DNA from: Sphingobacterium spiritivorum ATCC 33861
GTDB taxonomy: Bacteria > Bacteroidota > Bacteroidia > Sphingobacteriales > Sphingobacteriaceae
Length of the DNA: 64,000 nucleotides
NCBI RefSeq assembly: GCF_000143765.1
Contig: NZ_GL379772.1
Coordinates: 62,001 to 126,000, forward strand
Direction of reading: 5' to 3'
Below the pieces are notes generated by a model, which was not told the origin of the DNA, did not search any database, and was given only the letters and a program-made list of their open reading frames with translations. Position 1 is the first letter of the stretch. Each line of letters starts with the position of its first letter. Position numbers and translations under genes: made by a program. This document shows, piece by piece, positions 26,968 to 34,404 of this stretch.

Positions 26968-27043
26968 ATTGTCCAGGCACTAAGTCAGATACGTCAGGTT
27001 TGGTTCATATTTTTGTGGTTTGGGTTAACATTAATATCATTCA

Positions 27044-28144
27044 CTATTTTACGATAACTTTACGTCCGTCTATTTCAAATCTGCGTTGTGTTGCCGATGA
27101 GAGTATATTCAATACTTCAGACAACTTTGCCTCTCTGCTGATAGCGCCTTTGTATGTTGTATTTACGGTCAAAGATCCGGCATTTACGATTTCAACATCG
27201 TACCATCTGGCCACCTCCTTAATAATTTCTGACAAATTATCACTGTCAAAATAAAATTCATCACGCTGCCATGCTGTATTTTTCTGAATATCTGCAGGTG
27301 CTACAGCTACATCATTACCTTTTATAAGTGCTTCATTTCCGGGAGATAAGAAAGTCTCCTTTTGACCGGTAATGATCTTCACCTTTCCTTCTACAAGTGA
27401 GGTACTGATCTCATCTGTATACGCATTGACATTAAAACTGGTTCCGAGTACTTCAATTACGGATCCGTTAAGCTCTATCCGGAAGGGTCTGTCCGTATCC
27501 TTTGCAACATCAAAATAGGCTTCCCCGGATAATTTTACTATACGCTGATCCGAATCAAATACTGTCGGATACGACAGTACCGAGGAAGAATTAAGCCATA
27601 CATTTGTTCCATCATTCAAAGTCAGCTTATATTTGCCTGCTTTCGGAACCTCTATTGTCAGTAATCCCTTTTCTGCAGAAGAAGACAGGTTTTGATCAGT
27701 CCCTGAATCTACTGTTGTTTTACGTTTGCCATTTGGGTAAGTAATAACAGCATAAGAAGAACCGGGCATAATATCATTTTTATATTGTCCGCTGGAATCC
27801 GGAATTACAGCTGCCAGATCAACAGTTTGAGTTGTATTATTACTTTTCAGATATATCCCCAATAATCCTCCCATGACGACTAGTATAACCGCAGCAACAA
27901 GCATACGCTTCCATGTAAAGAATCCCGAAGATGTTAGTGTATCTTCTTCCCGCTGTATCTGATCAAGGATTACCGTCTTTGACCTTTTGAGGCTATCTGT
28001 ACTATCCTCCTCCGCAGAAGGCAGTTCATCCCCAAAAGAATAAAACCATTCTATTACCTGTTGCTCCTCCTCAGGAGTACATTGACCATTCAGATATTTC
28101 TGTAATAATTTTTTAGCCTGCTTATTCAGGTTGTCTTCATTCAT
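27044..28144 (-). CDS. FecR-family anti-sigma factor, locus 2
   Basis: 366 residues: cytoplasmic domain (about 1-75, YLNGQCTPEEEQQVIEWFY), membrane helix (about 80-98), FecR domain (about 155-260, LNDGTNVWLNSSSVLSYP and GEAYFDVAKD) and DUF4974 (about 285-366, ending in FEIDGRKVIVK). It lies 63 bases downstream of its sigma gene and 176 bases upstream of SusC on the same strand, the standard order for a sigma / anti-sigma / SusC / SusD system. It should restrain the sigma factor at 28208 until SusC reports substrate. Confidence 0.94.
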   Translation of the reverse strand: MNEDNLNKQAKKLLQKYLNGQCTPEEEQQVIEWFYSFGDELPSAEEDSTDSLKRSKTVILDQIQREEDTLTSSGFFTWKRMLVAAVILVVMGGLLGIYLKSNNTTQTVDLAAVIPDSSGQYKNDIMPGSSYAVITYPNGKRKTTVDSGTDQNLSSSAEKGLLTIEVPKAGKYKLTLNDGTNVWLNSSSVLSYPTVFDSDQRIVKLSGEAYFDVAKDTDRPFRIELNGSVIEVLGTSFNVNAYTDEISTSLVEGKVKIITGQKETFLSPGNEALIKGNDVAVAPADIQKNTAWQRDEFYFDSDNLSEIIKEVARWYDVEIVNAGSLTVNTTYKGAISREAKLSEVLNILSSATQRRFEIDGRKVIVK

Positions 28145-28207
28145 ACAACCTTATAACCTGACTAAACAGAGAAAAGTACCGAAGAAAAATAAAAAAAAAT
28201 TAAAATA

Positions 28208-28753
28208 TTATTTGACAAGTATTCTGAGTCGTGACATCGCCATGGAAATATTGTTTTTGACGGTTTGCTCAGAGATTGATAATTGGGAGGCAATATCTTT
28301 TATACACATATCTTCTCCTCTGCTGAGGTTAAATATGGAGCGCATGGTGAAAGGCATTTTCTGTACTTCATCTTCCAGTAATTTGGCAAGTTCCTGGGCC
28401 ATTAGTTTATCCTCCGTATTGTGCAGACAAATTATATCTTTTTCTGCTTTGACCTGCAATTGTTCAAAATGCTTTACCCGTTTTTCACTTTTGACCATCC
28501 AGTCTATTACTTCGTAACGTGCAGCTTTGAACAGATAAGGATAGATCGAATCTCCTACTTCTATTTTTGTACGTTTGTTCCATAACGATAGAAATACTTC
28601 CTGCAAAATATCTTCAGTATCCGTAACGGAATGTGTTCTTTTCAAAATAAAACGAAAAAGAATATCCGAGTACCTGTCAAACAAAATCGAAAAGGCTTGC
28701 GTATTGTTGTTTTTAATTACATCAAACAATTCTTTATCAGACCACGTATTCAT
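28208..28753 (-). CDS. ECF sigma-70 factor, locus 2
   Basis: 181 residues from the ATG at 28753 (a TTG five codons upstream is rejected). Region 2 is at about 20-85 (DTEDILQEVFLSLWNKR) and region 4 at about 125-175 (IASQLSISEQTVKNNISMAMSRLR). It is a Bacteroidota FecI-like ECF factor directly upstream of its FecR. The 262 bases before it hold no gene, and the XRE-cupin gene at 29016 lies upstream on the same strand. Confidence 0.93.
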   Translation of the reverse strand: MNTWSDKELFDVIKNNNTQAFSILFDRYSDILFRFILKRTHSVTDTEDILQEVFLSLWNKRTKIEVGDSIYPYLFKAARYEVIDWMVKSEKRVKHFEQLQVKAEKDIICLHNTEDKLMAQELAKLLEDEVQKMPFTMRSIFNLSRGEDMCIKDIASQLSISEQTVKNNISMAMSRLRILVK

Positions 28754-29015
28754 GACTTTCCATCCCAAATTTAAGTATTCTTTTAACTGTGAATTATTGT
28801 ATCATCCACAGCACAAAGTTATAATTGTAATGCTAAGCTAATGTTAAATCAATGTTTTTCCAAAAATAATTGTATCCGGAAGGATGAGAGCAGCGAGTGA
28901 AGTAAAACAATGGGATATAGTTTTTTTGATTAGCCAGAATAATTATTGAAAGAGATTACGGTCAGTAACGATACTGATTTTGTAATGAATAGCTGTCTTA
29001 ATGGCCACTTAAAGA

Positions 29016-29597
29016 TCAGGCTTTATCCTGTTCAAAAAAATACACGATCAACATGCTTGCTTTTTGTGTGCCTGAATTACGTGGAGAATGAGAAAGTCTT
29101 CCGTCAAAGAGTATAGAATCTCCTTCTTTGAGATGTACAACCTCATTTTCAAAGATATATTCAACCTCTCCTGCCAGAATATACTTGTATTCAAATGCCT
29201 CTGTAGTGACCATAGGACGGTTTGCATCCGGCTCTAACTCCAGCAATACAATATCCATTGTCGAATTGACGATTGAAGTTGTGAAAATCCTTTTGTACAT
29301 AAATCCCAGTGCATGTTCTTTTTCAAAGGATTCATACTGTTCTTTCCGGCGGACAATGACTGGTCCTAAATCTCCATCAGATGTAAATCCCTTGAAAAAT
29401 TCTGTAAGGTCAATTTCAAGTGCACCGATAATATTGATCAAAACCAGTAATGAAGGAACAGTACGGTTATTCTCCACCTGAGAAATCAATCCCTTACTCA
29501 CGCCTGCCCTGTCTGCCAGATCCTGTATTGTAATGCCCTTTCCTTTACGGATTTCTTTAATTCTTGAACTTATTTTGAATATGGTGTTATCTTTCAT
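29016..29597 (-). CDS. XRE-family regulator with C-terminal cupin domain
   Basis: About 193 residues from the ATG at 29597 (a GTG at 29633 would add 12). The N-terminal HTH (about 10-65) reads ISSRIKEIRKGKGITIQDLADRAGVSKGLISQVENNRTVPSL, and a cupin beta-barrel (about 115-190) carries EYKYILAGEVEYIF and LKEGDSILFDGRLSHSPRN. This two-domain design senses a small ligand through the cupin and is common among regulators of amino-acid, polyamine and phosphonate genes. It lies upstream of locus 2 and of the phosphonate-type operon on the same strand and is a candidate regulator of them, but this rests on position only. Confidence 0.88.
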   Translation of the reverse strand: MKDNTIFKISSRIKEIRKGKGITIQDLADRAGVSKGLISQVENNRTVPSLLVLINIIGALEIDLTEFFKGFTSDGDLGPVIVRRKEQYESFEKEHALGFMYKRIFTTSIVNSTMDIVLLELEPDANRPMVTTEAFEYKYILAGEVEYIFENEVVHLKEGDSILFDGRLSHSPRNSGTQKASMLIVYFFEQDKA

Positions 29598-30067
29598 CTG
29601 TGTATAATTCACTTTTAATACCTGCTCGCCCACTGACAGTTACATTCGCATTTGTTTACGTTTGTGAAATCTATGTTACAAGAATATTTTCACATTTTAA
29701 GGCGTCTCTTTCAAACATAATAAATAAAATCAAAAAACGGGTCCTGCATACAACCTTAAAAGGCTTAATAAGAGCTAAAAAAACCAATATTAACAGCAAT
29801 TTAACATGTGGCTAACAGAAAAAAATAAGCTATTCTTTTTATTCTTCTGAAAATCAATATCATGTTCAAAAAACTATGTTAAATTGTATTTAACGCATAA
29901 TATTCAGAATAAACCTCCCGTTATATACCCAAAGATTTATTTGTCCGACCAAGTATAACAGGTACAAATAATATATCATAAACGGAAAGCCCGGACAGTA
30001 TGCATACTGTCCGGGCTGTTTATTTTACCTTATACTTCTTTATATCAAAAAGTATACGCTTAATTTC
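29598..30067. other. Intergenic region, 470 bases
   Basis: It holds the XRE-cupin promoter region on the left and the xpt terminator (29988-30017) on the right. Between them is an operator-like inverted repeat GTTAAAT-TGT-ATTTAAC at 29878-29894. A 71-codon plus-strand frame at 29600-29815 is Lys/Ile/Thr-rich, has no motif and is not accepted as a gene. Confidence 0.5.
29988..30017 (-). terminator. Terminator of xpt
   Basis: A perfect 30-bp palindrome with 15-base arms (arm AGCCCGGACAGTATG), 51 bases after the xpt stop codon. The flanking T tracts are modest on both strands. Confidence 0.75.
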
Positions 30068-30637
30068 CTATCCGAAAATGATGTGTCCGTCTCCCAGTTT
30101 TTTAATTTTTGCCAGTGACTCTACCTGTATATCCGGCATTGCACGTAACAATTCTCCGCCCATCTGAAAAGATTTTTCAATGATAAATCCCATCCCCAAC
30201 AGTGTTGCTCCGGCTTCTTTTACCAGATCGCAAATCCCTAAAGCGGCATTACCGTTAGCCAGAAAATCGTCAATAAATACCACCCGGTCTGCAGGCCCCA
30301 AAAAGTCACGGCTTACACAGATATCATATGTCTTGTCTTTAGTAAAGGAATAAACTGAGGATACAAGCATATTTTGCATTGTTTTGGGCATTGCCTTTTT
30401 CACAAATACCACAGGAAGTTCCAGCAGATAACCCAGCATAATAGCCGGCGCGATCCCGCTTGCTTCAATGGTGATAATCTTGTTTACCGGAAGGTGACCA
30501 AAACGCCTTACAAATTCTACTGCGATCGATTTCATTAATACAGGATCCATCTGATGATTTATAAAACTATCTACCTTCAGAATACCTCCCGCAAAACTTT
30601 GCCCGTCTTTCAAAATCCGATCTTTCAATATATCCAT
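30068..30637 (-). CDS. xpt: Xanthine phosphoribosyltransferase
   Basis: 189 residues, the full length of Xpt. The PRPP-binding loop is [16 protein letters not shown] (about 119-134) and the base-recognition region is [15 protein letters not shown] with [10 protein letters not shown]. The enzyme is cytoplasmic and makes XMP from xanthine and PRPP in purine salvage. A -7 element TATATTTG lies on the minus strand at 30703-30710, about 66 bases before the start. No purine riboswitch fold was seen in the leader. It is a single gene, ended by the palindrome at 29988-30017. Confidence 0.95.
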   Translation of the reverse strand: MDILKDRILKDGQSFAGGILKVDSFINHQMDPVLMKSIAVEFVRRFGHLPVNKIITIEASGIAPAIMLGYLLELPVVFVKKAMPKTMQNMLVSSVYSFTKDKTYDICVSRDFLGPADRVVFIDDFLANGNAALGICDLVKEAGATLLGMGFIIEKSFQMGGELLRAMPDIQVESLAKIKKLGDGHIIFG

Positions 30638-30893
30638 ATCGCCTATTCTCTTAATACTGCCTTTTATTATGTTCTCAGTAACTTCTTTTCTGAAAAATGA
30701 TGCAAATATACGACAATCCGGACATCGTAAGGCTGATCAGGACACTTTAGCACACTTTTTGTATAACTGAGCTATTACAAATACATACCTGATGTACTAC
30801 GATTATTTGATTTTGCTTTGATATAACAAAAGTGGCGGTATATTGATTAAAACACAGGCACATCAGGATGACTTAGCAACGGCTATCTAAATT

Positions 30894-31925
30894 ATGAAAC
30901 AAACAAAACAGGTTTACTTAACTTTTTACATTATCCTCTTATTATCTTCATGTACCTCTAAAAAGAGTCCTGAGCAAACACAGGAAAACAACAAAAAGGA
31001 TTCGCTGGAGCAGGTTGCAAAAATGCAAAAGGAGGCTGAGCGGCAAAAGCCCGTCGAAGCTTCAGATATCAATCTGAAAAAAGATTTTCTTTATGACAAA
31101 CATAGTCTGGAAGATACTTATCCTTATAAAGATACTACGCGCAATTTTCAATGGGATAAGATAAAAGAACGGCTGGCTTATGTCGTTAATTTTCAAAAGA
31201 AAACCGGACAATATGCTATCCTTCAGAACTATAAAAACAAAAACAGGGAAGCTCCTGTTGTCAAACACTTTGAGCGGAATGCTTATACCCGCGTATCCGA
31301 TTCACTGGGTGTGGAACGTTATCAATCAGCCCCTTTATATGTTGTCGGAGAAACGGACAAACCGATCCGATACGGAAGAGACGGATCATTAGTCAGGTTA
31401 CTGAGCAGTGACACACTGGATATGGTCAAAATAGAGGGTATTTCATTTGACGGCACCTGGGATGTTCCCAAAAGGTATGTCAAAGCTATAAGTGATTCCA
31501 CGACTTTCAATCATGTGGTAGTAGTAGATGTGCGCAATCAGAATATATGTACATTAGAAGGTTCCGGCAAGGACTGGACTATACGGAGTATGAATCCTGC
31601 CACTTCCGGCAGGCACAAACCACCTCATGCACAGGAGACTCCGGTAGGCTTGTTTATGATACAGGAACACAAGTCCAAAATGTTTTATTACAAAGACGGA
31701 ACAACTACCATTGACGGCTTTGCACCTTATGCAAGCCGCTTTACCAACGGAGCGTATATACATGGAATACCAGTCAACAAACCGGCTACAGCTATTATTG
31801 AGTACAGCTCTTCGCTGGGAACTGTTCCCCGGTCGCATATGTGTGTCCGTAATGCTTCTTCACATGCAAAATTCATCTATAACTGGGCTAAACCCATGAA
31901 TGCACTGGTAATTGTAATAGATTAA
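30894..31925 (+). CDS. Lipoprotein L,D-transpeptidase (YkuD)
   Basis: 343 residues. The lipobox is Leu-Ser-Ser-Cys (Cys20), followed by a Lys/Glu/Gln-rich linker (to about 60), a middle region without known domain (about 70-190) and a YkuD catalytic domain (about 195-343). The active-site motif reads HGIPVN ... SHMCVR, with catalytic Cys317. Canonical enzymes have SHGC, so Gly is replaced by Met here. These enzymes form 3-3 crosslinks in peptidoglycan or attach lipoproteins to it, and are resistant to most beta-lactams. A second L,D-transpeptidase gene of another subfamily follows after 66 bases. Confidence 0.88.
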   Translation: MKQTKQVYLTFYIILLLSSCTSKKSPEQTQENNKKDSLEQVAKMQKEAERQKPVEASDINLKKDFLYDKHSLEDTYPYKDTTRNFQWDKIKERLAYVVNFQKKTGQYAILQNYKNKNREAPVVKHFERNAYTRVSDSLGVERYQSAPLYVVGETDKPIRYGRDGSLVRLLSSDTLDMVKIEGISFDGTWDVPKRYVKAISDSTTFNHVVVVDVRNQNICTLEGSGKDWTIRSMNPATSGRHKPPHAQETPVGLFMIQEHKSKMFYYKDGTTTIDGFAPYASRFTNGAYIHGIPVNKPATAIIEYSSSLGTVPRSHMCVRNASSHAKFIYNWAKPMNALVIVID

Positions 31926-31958
31926 CGTTATTTAACATTTTGAAAATCATATTATTAC

Positions 31959-31966
31959 TACCTTTG
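31959..31966 (+). promoter_or_regulatory. -7 element before the second L,D-transpeptidase
   Basis: TACCTTTG is an exact TAnnTTTG match, 25 bases before the start codon at 31992. A TTTTG at 31938-31942 lies 16 bases upstream of it, shorter than the usual 19-21. This suggests separate transcription from the first transpeptidase gene. Confidence 0.4.
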
Positions 31967-31991
31967 TAGTGGAAAATTGTGATTTTGTGTT

Positions 31992-32744
31992 ATGATTAGA
32001 TTTTTGTATATTTTCTCATTAGTATTGTTTACCTCGTCATCAGCATCTGTTTATACAGGTAAGCATATTGAAAAAAAAACCGTTGTAAAACCAATTAAAA
32101 AAGTATCTCCTGTTCAACAACTGTACGCCAGCATGCATCTGGAGCCTATTCTCAAATTAGAGGCTTTTGAGCAAGCTATGCGCGGGCGCAGCATATTGTC
32201 AACGGACAACAGGGACACCATGACGATTATTGATTTTACACTTCCTTCAACGGAAAAAAGGCTGTACGTACTCGACCTGAAAAACAGAAAAGTACTTTAC
32301 CACAGTCTGGTGTCGCACGGCCGCAACAGCGGCGAAAAATTTGCGACTTCTTTCTCTAACCGCAACAATTCGTACCAGAGTTCCCTGGGTTTTTATGTTA
32401 CAGAAAAGACCTATCAGGGTGGTAACGGCTATTCGCTGGTATTGAATGGTCTGGAAGAAGGAATAAATGACCATGCAAAGGAAAGAGCTGTAGTGATGCA
32501 CGGAGCGGATTATTGTAGCGAAGCGGTCATTGCCTCTACCGGACGTCTGGGTCGTAGCTATGGATGTCCTGCACTTCCGCGTGAACTCAATGCAGAGATT
32601 ATCAATACGATTAAAGAGGGAACTCTTCTTTACATCTATGCCGATAATCAGAATTATGCGAATAAAAGCAATATTCTTAACAGTGAATCTTCACTGCTTG
32701 CACAAAGGGATGTTGAAAATAATGATAAACAGCATTTAAATTAA
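31992..32744 (+). CDS. Murein L,D-transpeptidase catalytic domain protein (YkuD_2 type)
   Basis: 250 residues with a signal peptide (about 1-20) and a YkuD_2 domain (about 75-215). Signature stretches are SLVSHGRNSGEKFATSFSN, MHGADYC and GRSYGCPALP with catalytic Cys192. The family is widespread in Bacteroidota and acts in the periplasm on peptidoglycan. The polar tail of about 40 residues after the domain (rich in Asn and Ser) has no known role. No strong terminator follows, but a promoter-like element precedes the next gene. Confidence 0.88.
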   Translation: MIRFLYIFSLVLFTSSSASVYTGKHIEKKTVVKPIKKVSPVQQLYASMHLEPILKLEAFEQAMRGRSILSTDNRDTMTIIDFTLPSTEKRLYVLDLKNRKVLYHSLVSHGRNSGEKFATSFSNRNNSYQSSLGFYVTEKTYQGGNGYSLVLNGLEEGINDHAKERAVVMHGADYCSEAVIASTGRLGRSYGCPALPRELNAEIINTIKEGTLLYIYADNQNYANKSNILNSESSLLAQRDVENNDKQHLN

Positions 32745-32910
32745 TAGAGCTTCTAAAGCAGCATGCTTGAAGATGTTAAAATCAATCTGATAACGGGTAG
32801 ACATTACCTGATTTTGGGTTTATTTTAGCATCTTCTTTTTTGATGTAATCTTCAAAATACGTCAAACTTCTCCACGGAACTATTTTCTTCACTGAAAAAC
32901 TTACAGCTTG

Positions 32911-32941
32911 TTGGGCTGCTGTAAAAGGATTTGTATCTTTA
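32911..32941 (+). promoter_or_regulatory. Promoter of the GNAT gene
   Basis: TTG at 32911-32913, a 20-base spacer and TATCTTTA at 32934-32941 (one base off TAnnTTTG) lie 20 bases before the ATG at 32961. A 7-bp inverted repeat TTACAGC/GCTGTAA (32901-32924) spans the -33 element. Confidence 0.4.
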
Positions 32942-32960
32942 GCACTTAATACTAAAGCAA

Positions 32961-33473
32961 ATGATCCGGCTGGTTCCTTTCCAACAATCTAACTTTGAGC
33001 AATTGATCCGAATGGTGCCAGATGAAGAATTACTGGTACAATTTGCCGGCTTTATTTTTTCATTTCCACTTACCTGTCAACAATTAGATTTCTATTTAAG
33101 TGATCCTGACAGACTTGCTTTTGCTGTCTTTACACTGTCTGAAAACCGATATATTGGTCATGCAGAATTGTATAAGAGCGAACATAATCATTACAAAATC
33201 TGCAGGGTATTAATAGGAACTCCAGGGGACAGAGGAAAAGGCTTTGGGTCCGCATTGATTCAGGCCTTGTGCAGGTATGCATTTCACGATCTGCAGGCCG
33301 AAGAAGTGGAACTCAATGTATTTGACTGGAATGATGCTGCTATACACTGCTATCAAAAGAACGGTTTTTCATTCCGCCCTGAAAACAATAAAATTATAGA
33401 ATCCTCTAATGGGCAAATGCTGAATTCGCTGAATATGATATTGAAAAAAGAACTATTTAACAAATCAAGCTAA
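32961..33473 (+). CDS. GNAT-family N-acetyltransferase
   Basis: 170 residues of the GNAT fold. The acetyl-CoA-binding loop is RGKGFGSALI at about 91-100, preceded by the strand CRVLIGTP, and the C-terminal strand-helix unit reads VELNVFDWNDAAIHCYQKNGF, as in RimJ/RimL-like enzymes. It transfers an acetyl group to an amine, but whether to a protein, an antibiotic or a small metabolite cannot be told. It is followed after 14 bases by the pentapeptide-repeat gene, so the two are probably co-transcribed. Confidence 0.87.
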   Translation: MIRLVPFQQSNFEQLIRMVPDEELLVQFAGFIFSFPLTCQQLDFYLSDPDRLAFAVFTLSENRYIGHAELYKSEHNHYKICRVLIGTPGDRGKGFGSALIQALCRYAFHDLQAEEVELNVFDWNDAAIHCYQKNGFSFRPENNKIIESSNGQMLNSLNMILKKELFNKSS

Positions 33474-33487
33474 TACAAATCTATCTC

Positions 33488-34063
33488 ATGAGTGAACAGT
33501 ATACACAGGATGAAACTTTTGAAAGAATGGACTATACTTCTCTTGCTCTGGCAAAGGGAGAATATGATAATTGTACATTTATCAACTGCAATTTTGCAGA
33601 ACAGGATCTTTCGGGATTCAAGTTTATAGACTGTAGTTTTAAGCATTGTAATCTGAGCCTGGTTCGTCTGGAAAAAACTGCATTGCGCGATATCATCTTT
33701 GAAGACAGCAAAATGATTGGCATACGCTATGAAAATTGTCTGGATTTCGGACTTGCTTTTTCATTCACTCGCTGTCAGCTGCATCATTCCTCTTTCTATG
33801 GGCTCTCTCTAAAGAAAATAGTTTTTAAGGAATGTTCTCTTCAGGAAATAGATTTTTCGGAGAGTGATCTTTCTCAGGCAGTTTTTGAGAATTGTGATCT
33901 TCTCAGAGCCAATTTTTACCACACTAATCTGGAAAAGGCAGATTTCCGGTCGGCCTGTAATTATTCGATCGACCCTGAAAATAATAAACTTAAAAAGGCG
34001 AGGTTTTCAGTTTCGGGAATAGCCGGATTACTGGATAAATATAATCTGCAGATTGAACATTAA
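33488..34063 (+). CDS. Pentapeptide-repeat protein
   Basis: 191 residues built mainly of pentapeptide repeats (pattern A/C-D/N-L/F-x-x), for example CNFAEQDLSGFKF near 35-47 and ANFYHTNLEKADFRSA near 158-173. These fold into a right-handed quadrilateral beta-helix. The set with many Cys and Phe resembles Qnr/McbG-like topoisomerase-protecting proteins in general shape, but no specific role can be claimed. The N-terminal 20 residues and the last 25 lie outside the helix. It follows the GNAT gene by 14 bases. Confidence 0.88.
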   Translation: MSEQYTQDETFERMDYTSLALAKGEYDNCTFINCNFAEQDLSGFKFIDCSFKHCNLSLVRLEKTALRDIIFEDSKMIGIRYENCLDFGLAFSFTRCQLHHSSFYGLSLKKIVFKECSLQEIDFSESDLSQAVFENCDLLRANFYHTNLEKADFRSACNYSIDPENNKLKKARFSVSGIAGLLDKYNLQIEH

Positions 34064-34103
34064 TTGACGCATATCTATTGGTTATTTGGCTATATTTGCG
34101 GCT

Positions 34104-34304
34104 ATGGATGCAGCTGAATTAAAACAGTATTTTTCAAGCCGGGAACTGCCTACCGAAATCCGAATAGCACCACACATGGTGGTGACAAACGTTCCTGAAT
34201 TTTTAAGAATTAGCTTTATATGCGTAGATATGTGGGAAAAAGATGTAGAAAAATGTCCCTCATGGGTACGTCTGCAATTGCTTAAAGATGCAATAGAGCA
34301 ATAA
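34104..34304 (+). CDS. Small conserved hypothetical protein (DUF6965-like)
   Basis: 66 residues from the ATG at 34104. The longer frame from a TTG at 34086 is rejected because its first codons overlap a -7 element TATATTTG at 34091-34098. With that promoter, transcription would start at or next to the ATG, so the mRNA could be leaderless. The protein is soluble, with ELKQYFSSRELPTEIRIAPH and a Cys-Pro-Ser-Trp stretch. It resembles a short Bacteroidota family that I recall as DUF6965, with no known function. It is followed by a bidirectional terminator. Confidence 0.65.
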   Translation: MDAAELKQYFSSRELPTEIRIAPHMVVTNVPEFLRISFICVDMWEKDVEKCPSWVRLQLLKDAIEQ

Positions 34305-34354
34305 GCAACGTATATCTTTTATCTACTTATCTGTTTCGGGTATAGCTGTAAAAC

Positions 34355-34385
34355 AAAAAAGCACGTCTTACGGACGTGCTTTTTT
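34355..34385. terminator. Bidirectional intrinsic terminator
   Basis: A 13-bp stem AAAAAAGCACGTC / GACGTGCTTTTTT with a 5-base loop, flanked by T runs in both directions. It separates the small gene at 34104 from the converging TonB receptor gene. Confidence 0.9.
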
Positions 34386-34404
34386 AATAAGATATCATTA
34401 AGGA

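Noticed and set aside
29600..29815. Plus-strand frame of 71 codons between the XRE-cupin gene and xpt
   Set aside because: There is no motif and no promoter or terminator around it, and it begins within the XRE-cupin promoter region.
30638..30720. Purine riboswitch ahead of xpt
   Set aside because: The leader is only about 60 bases, and the conserved purine-aptamer loops are not visible.
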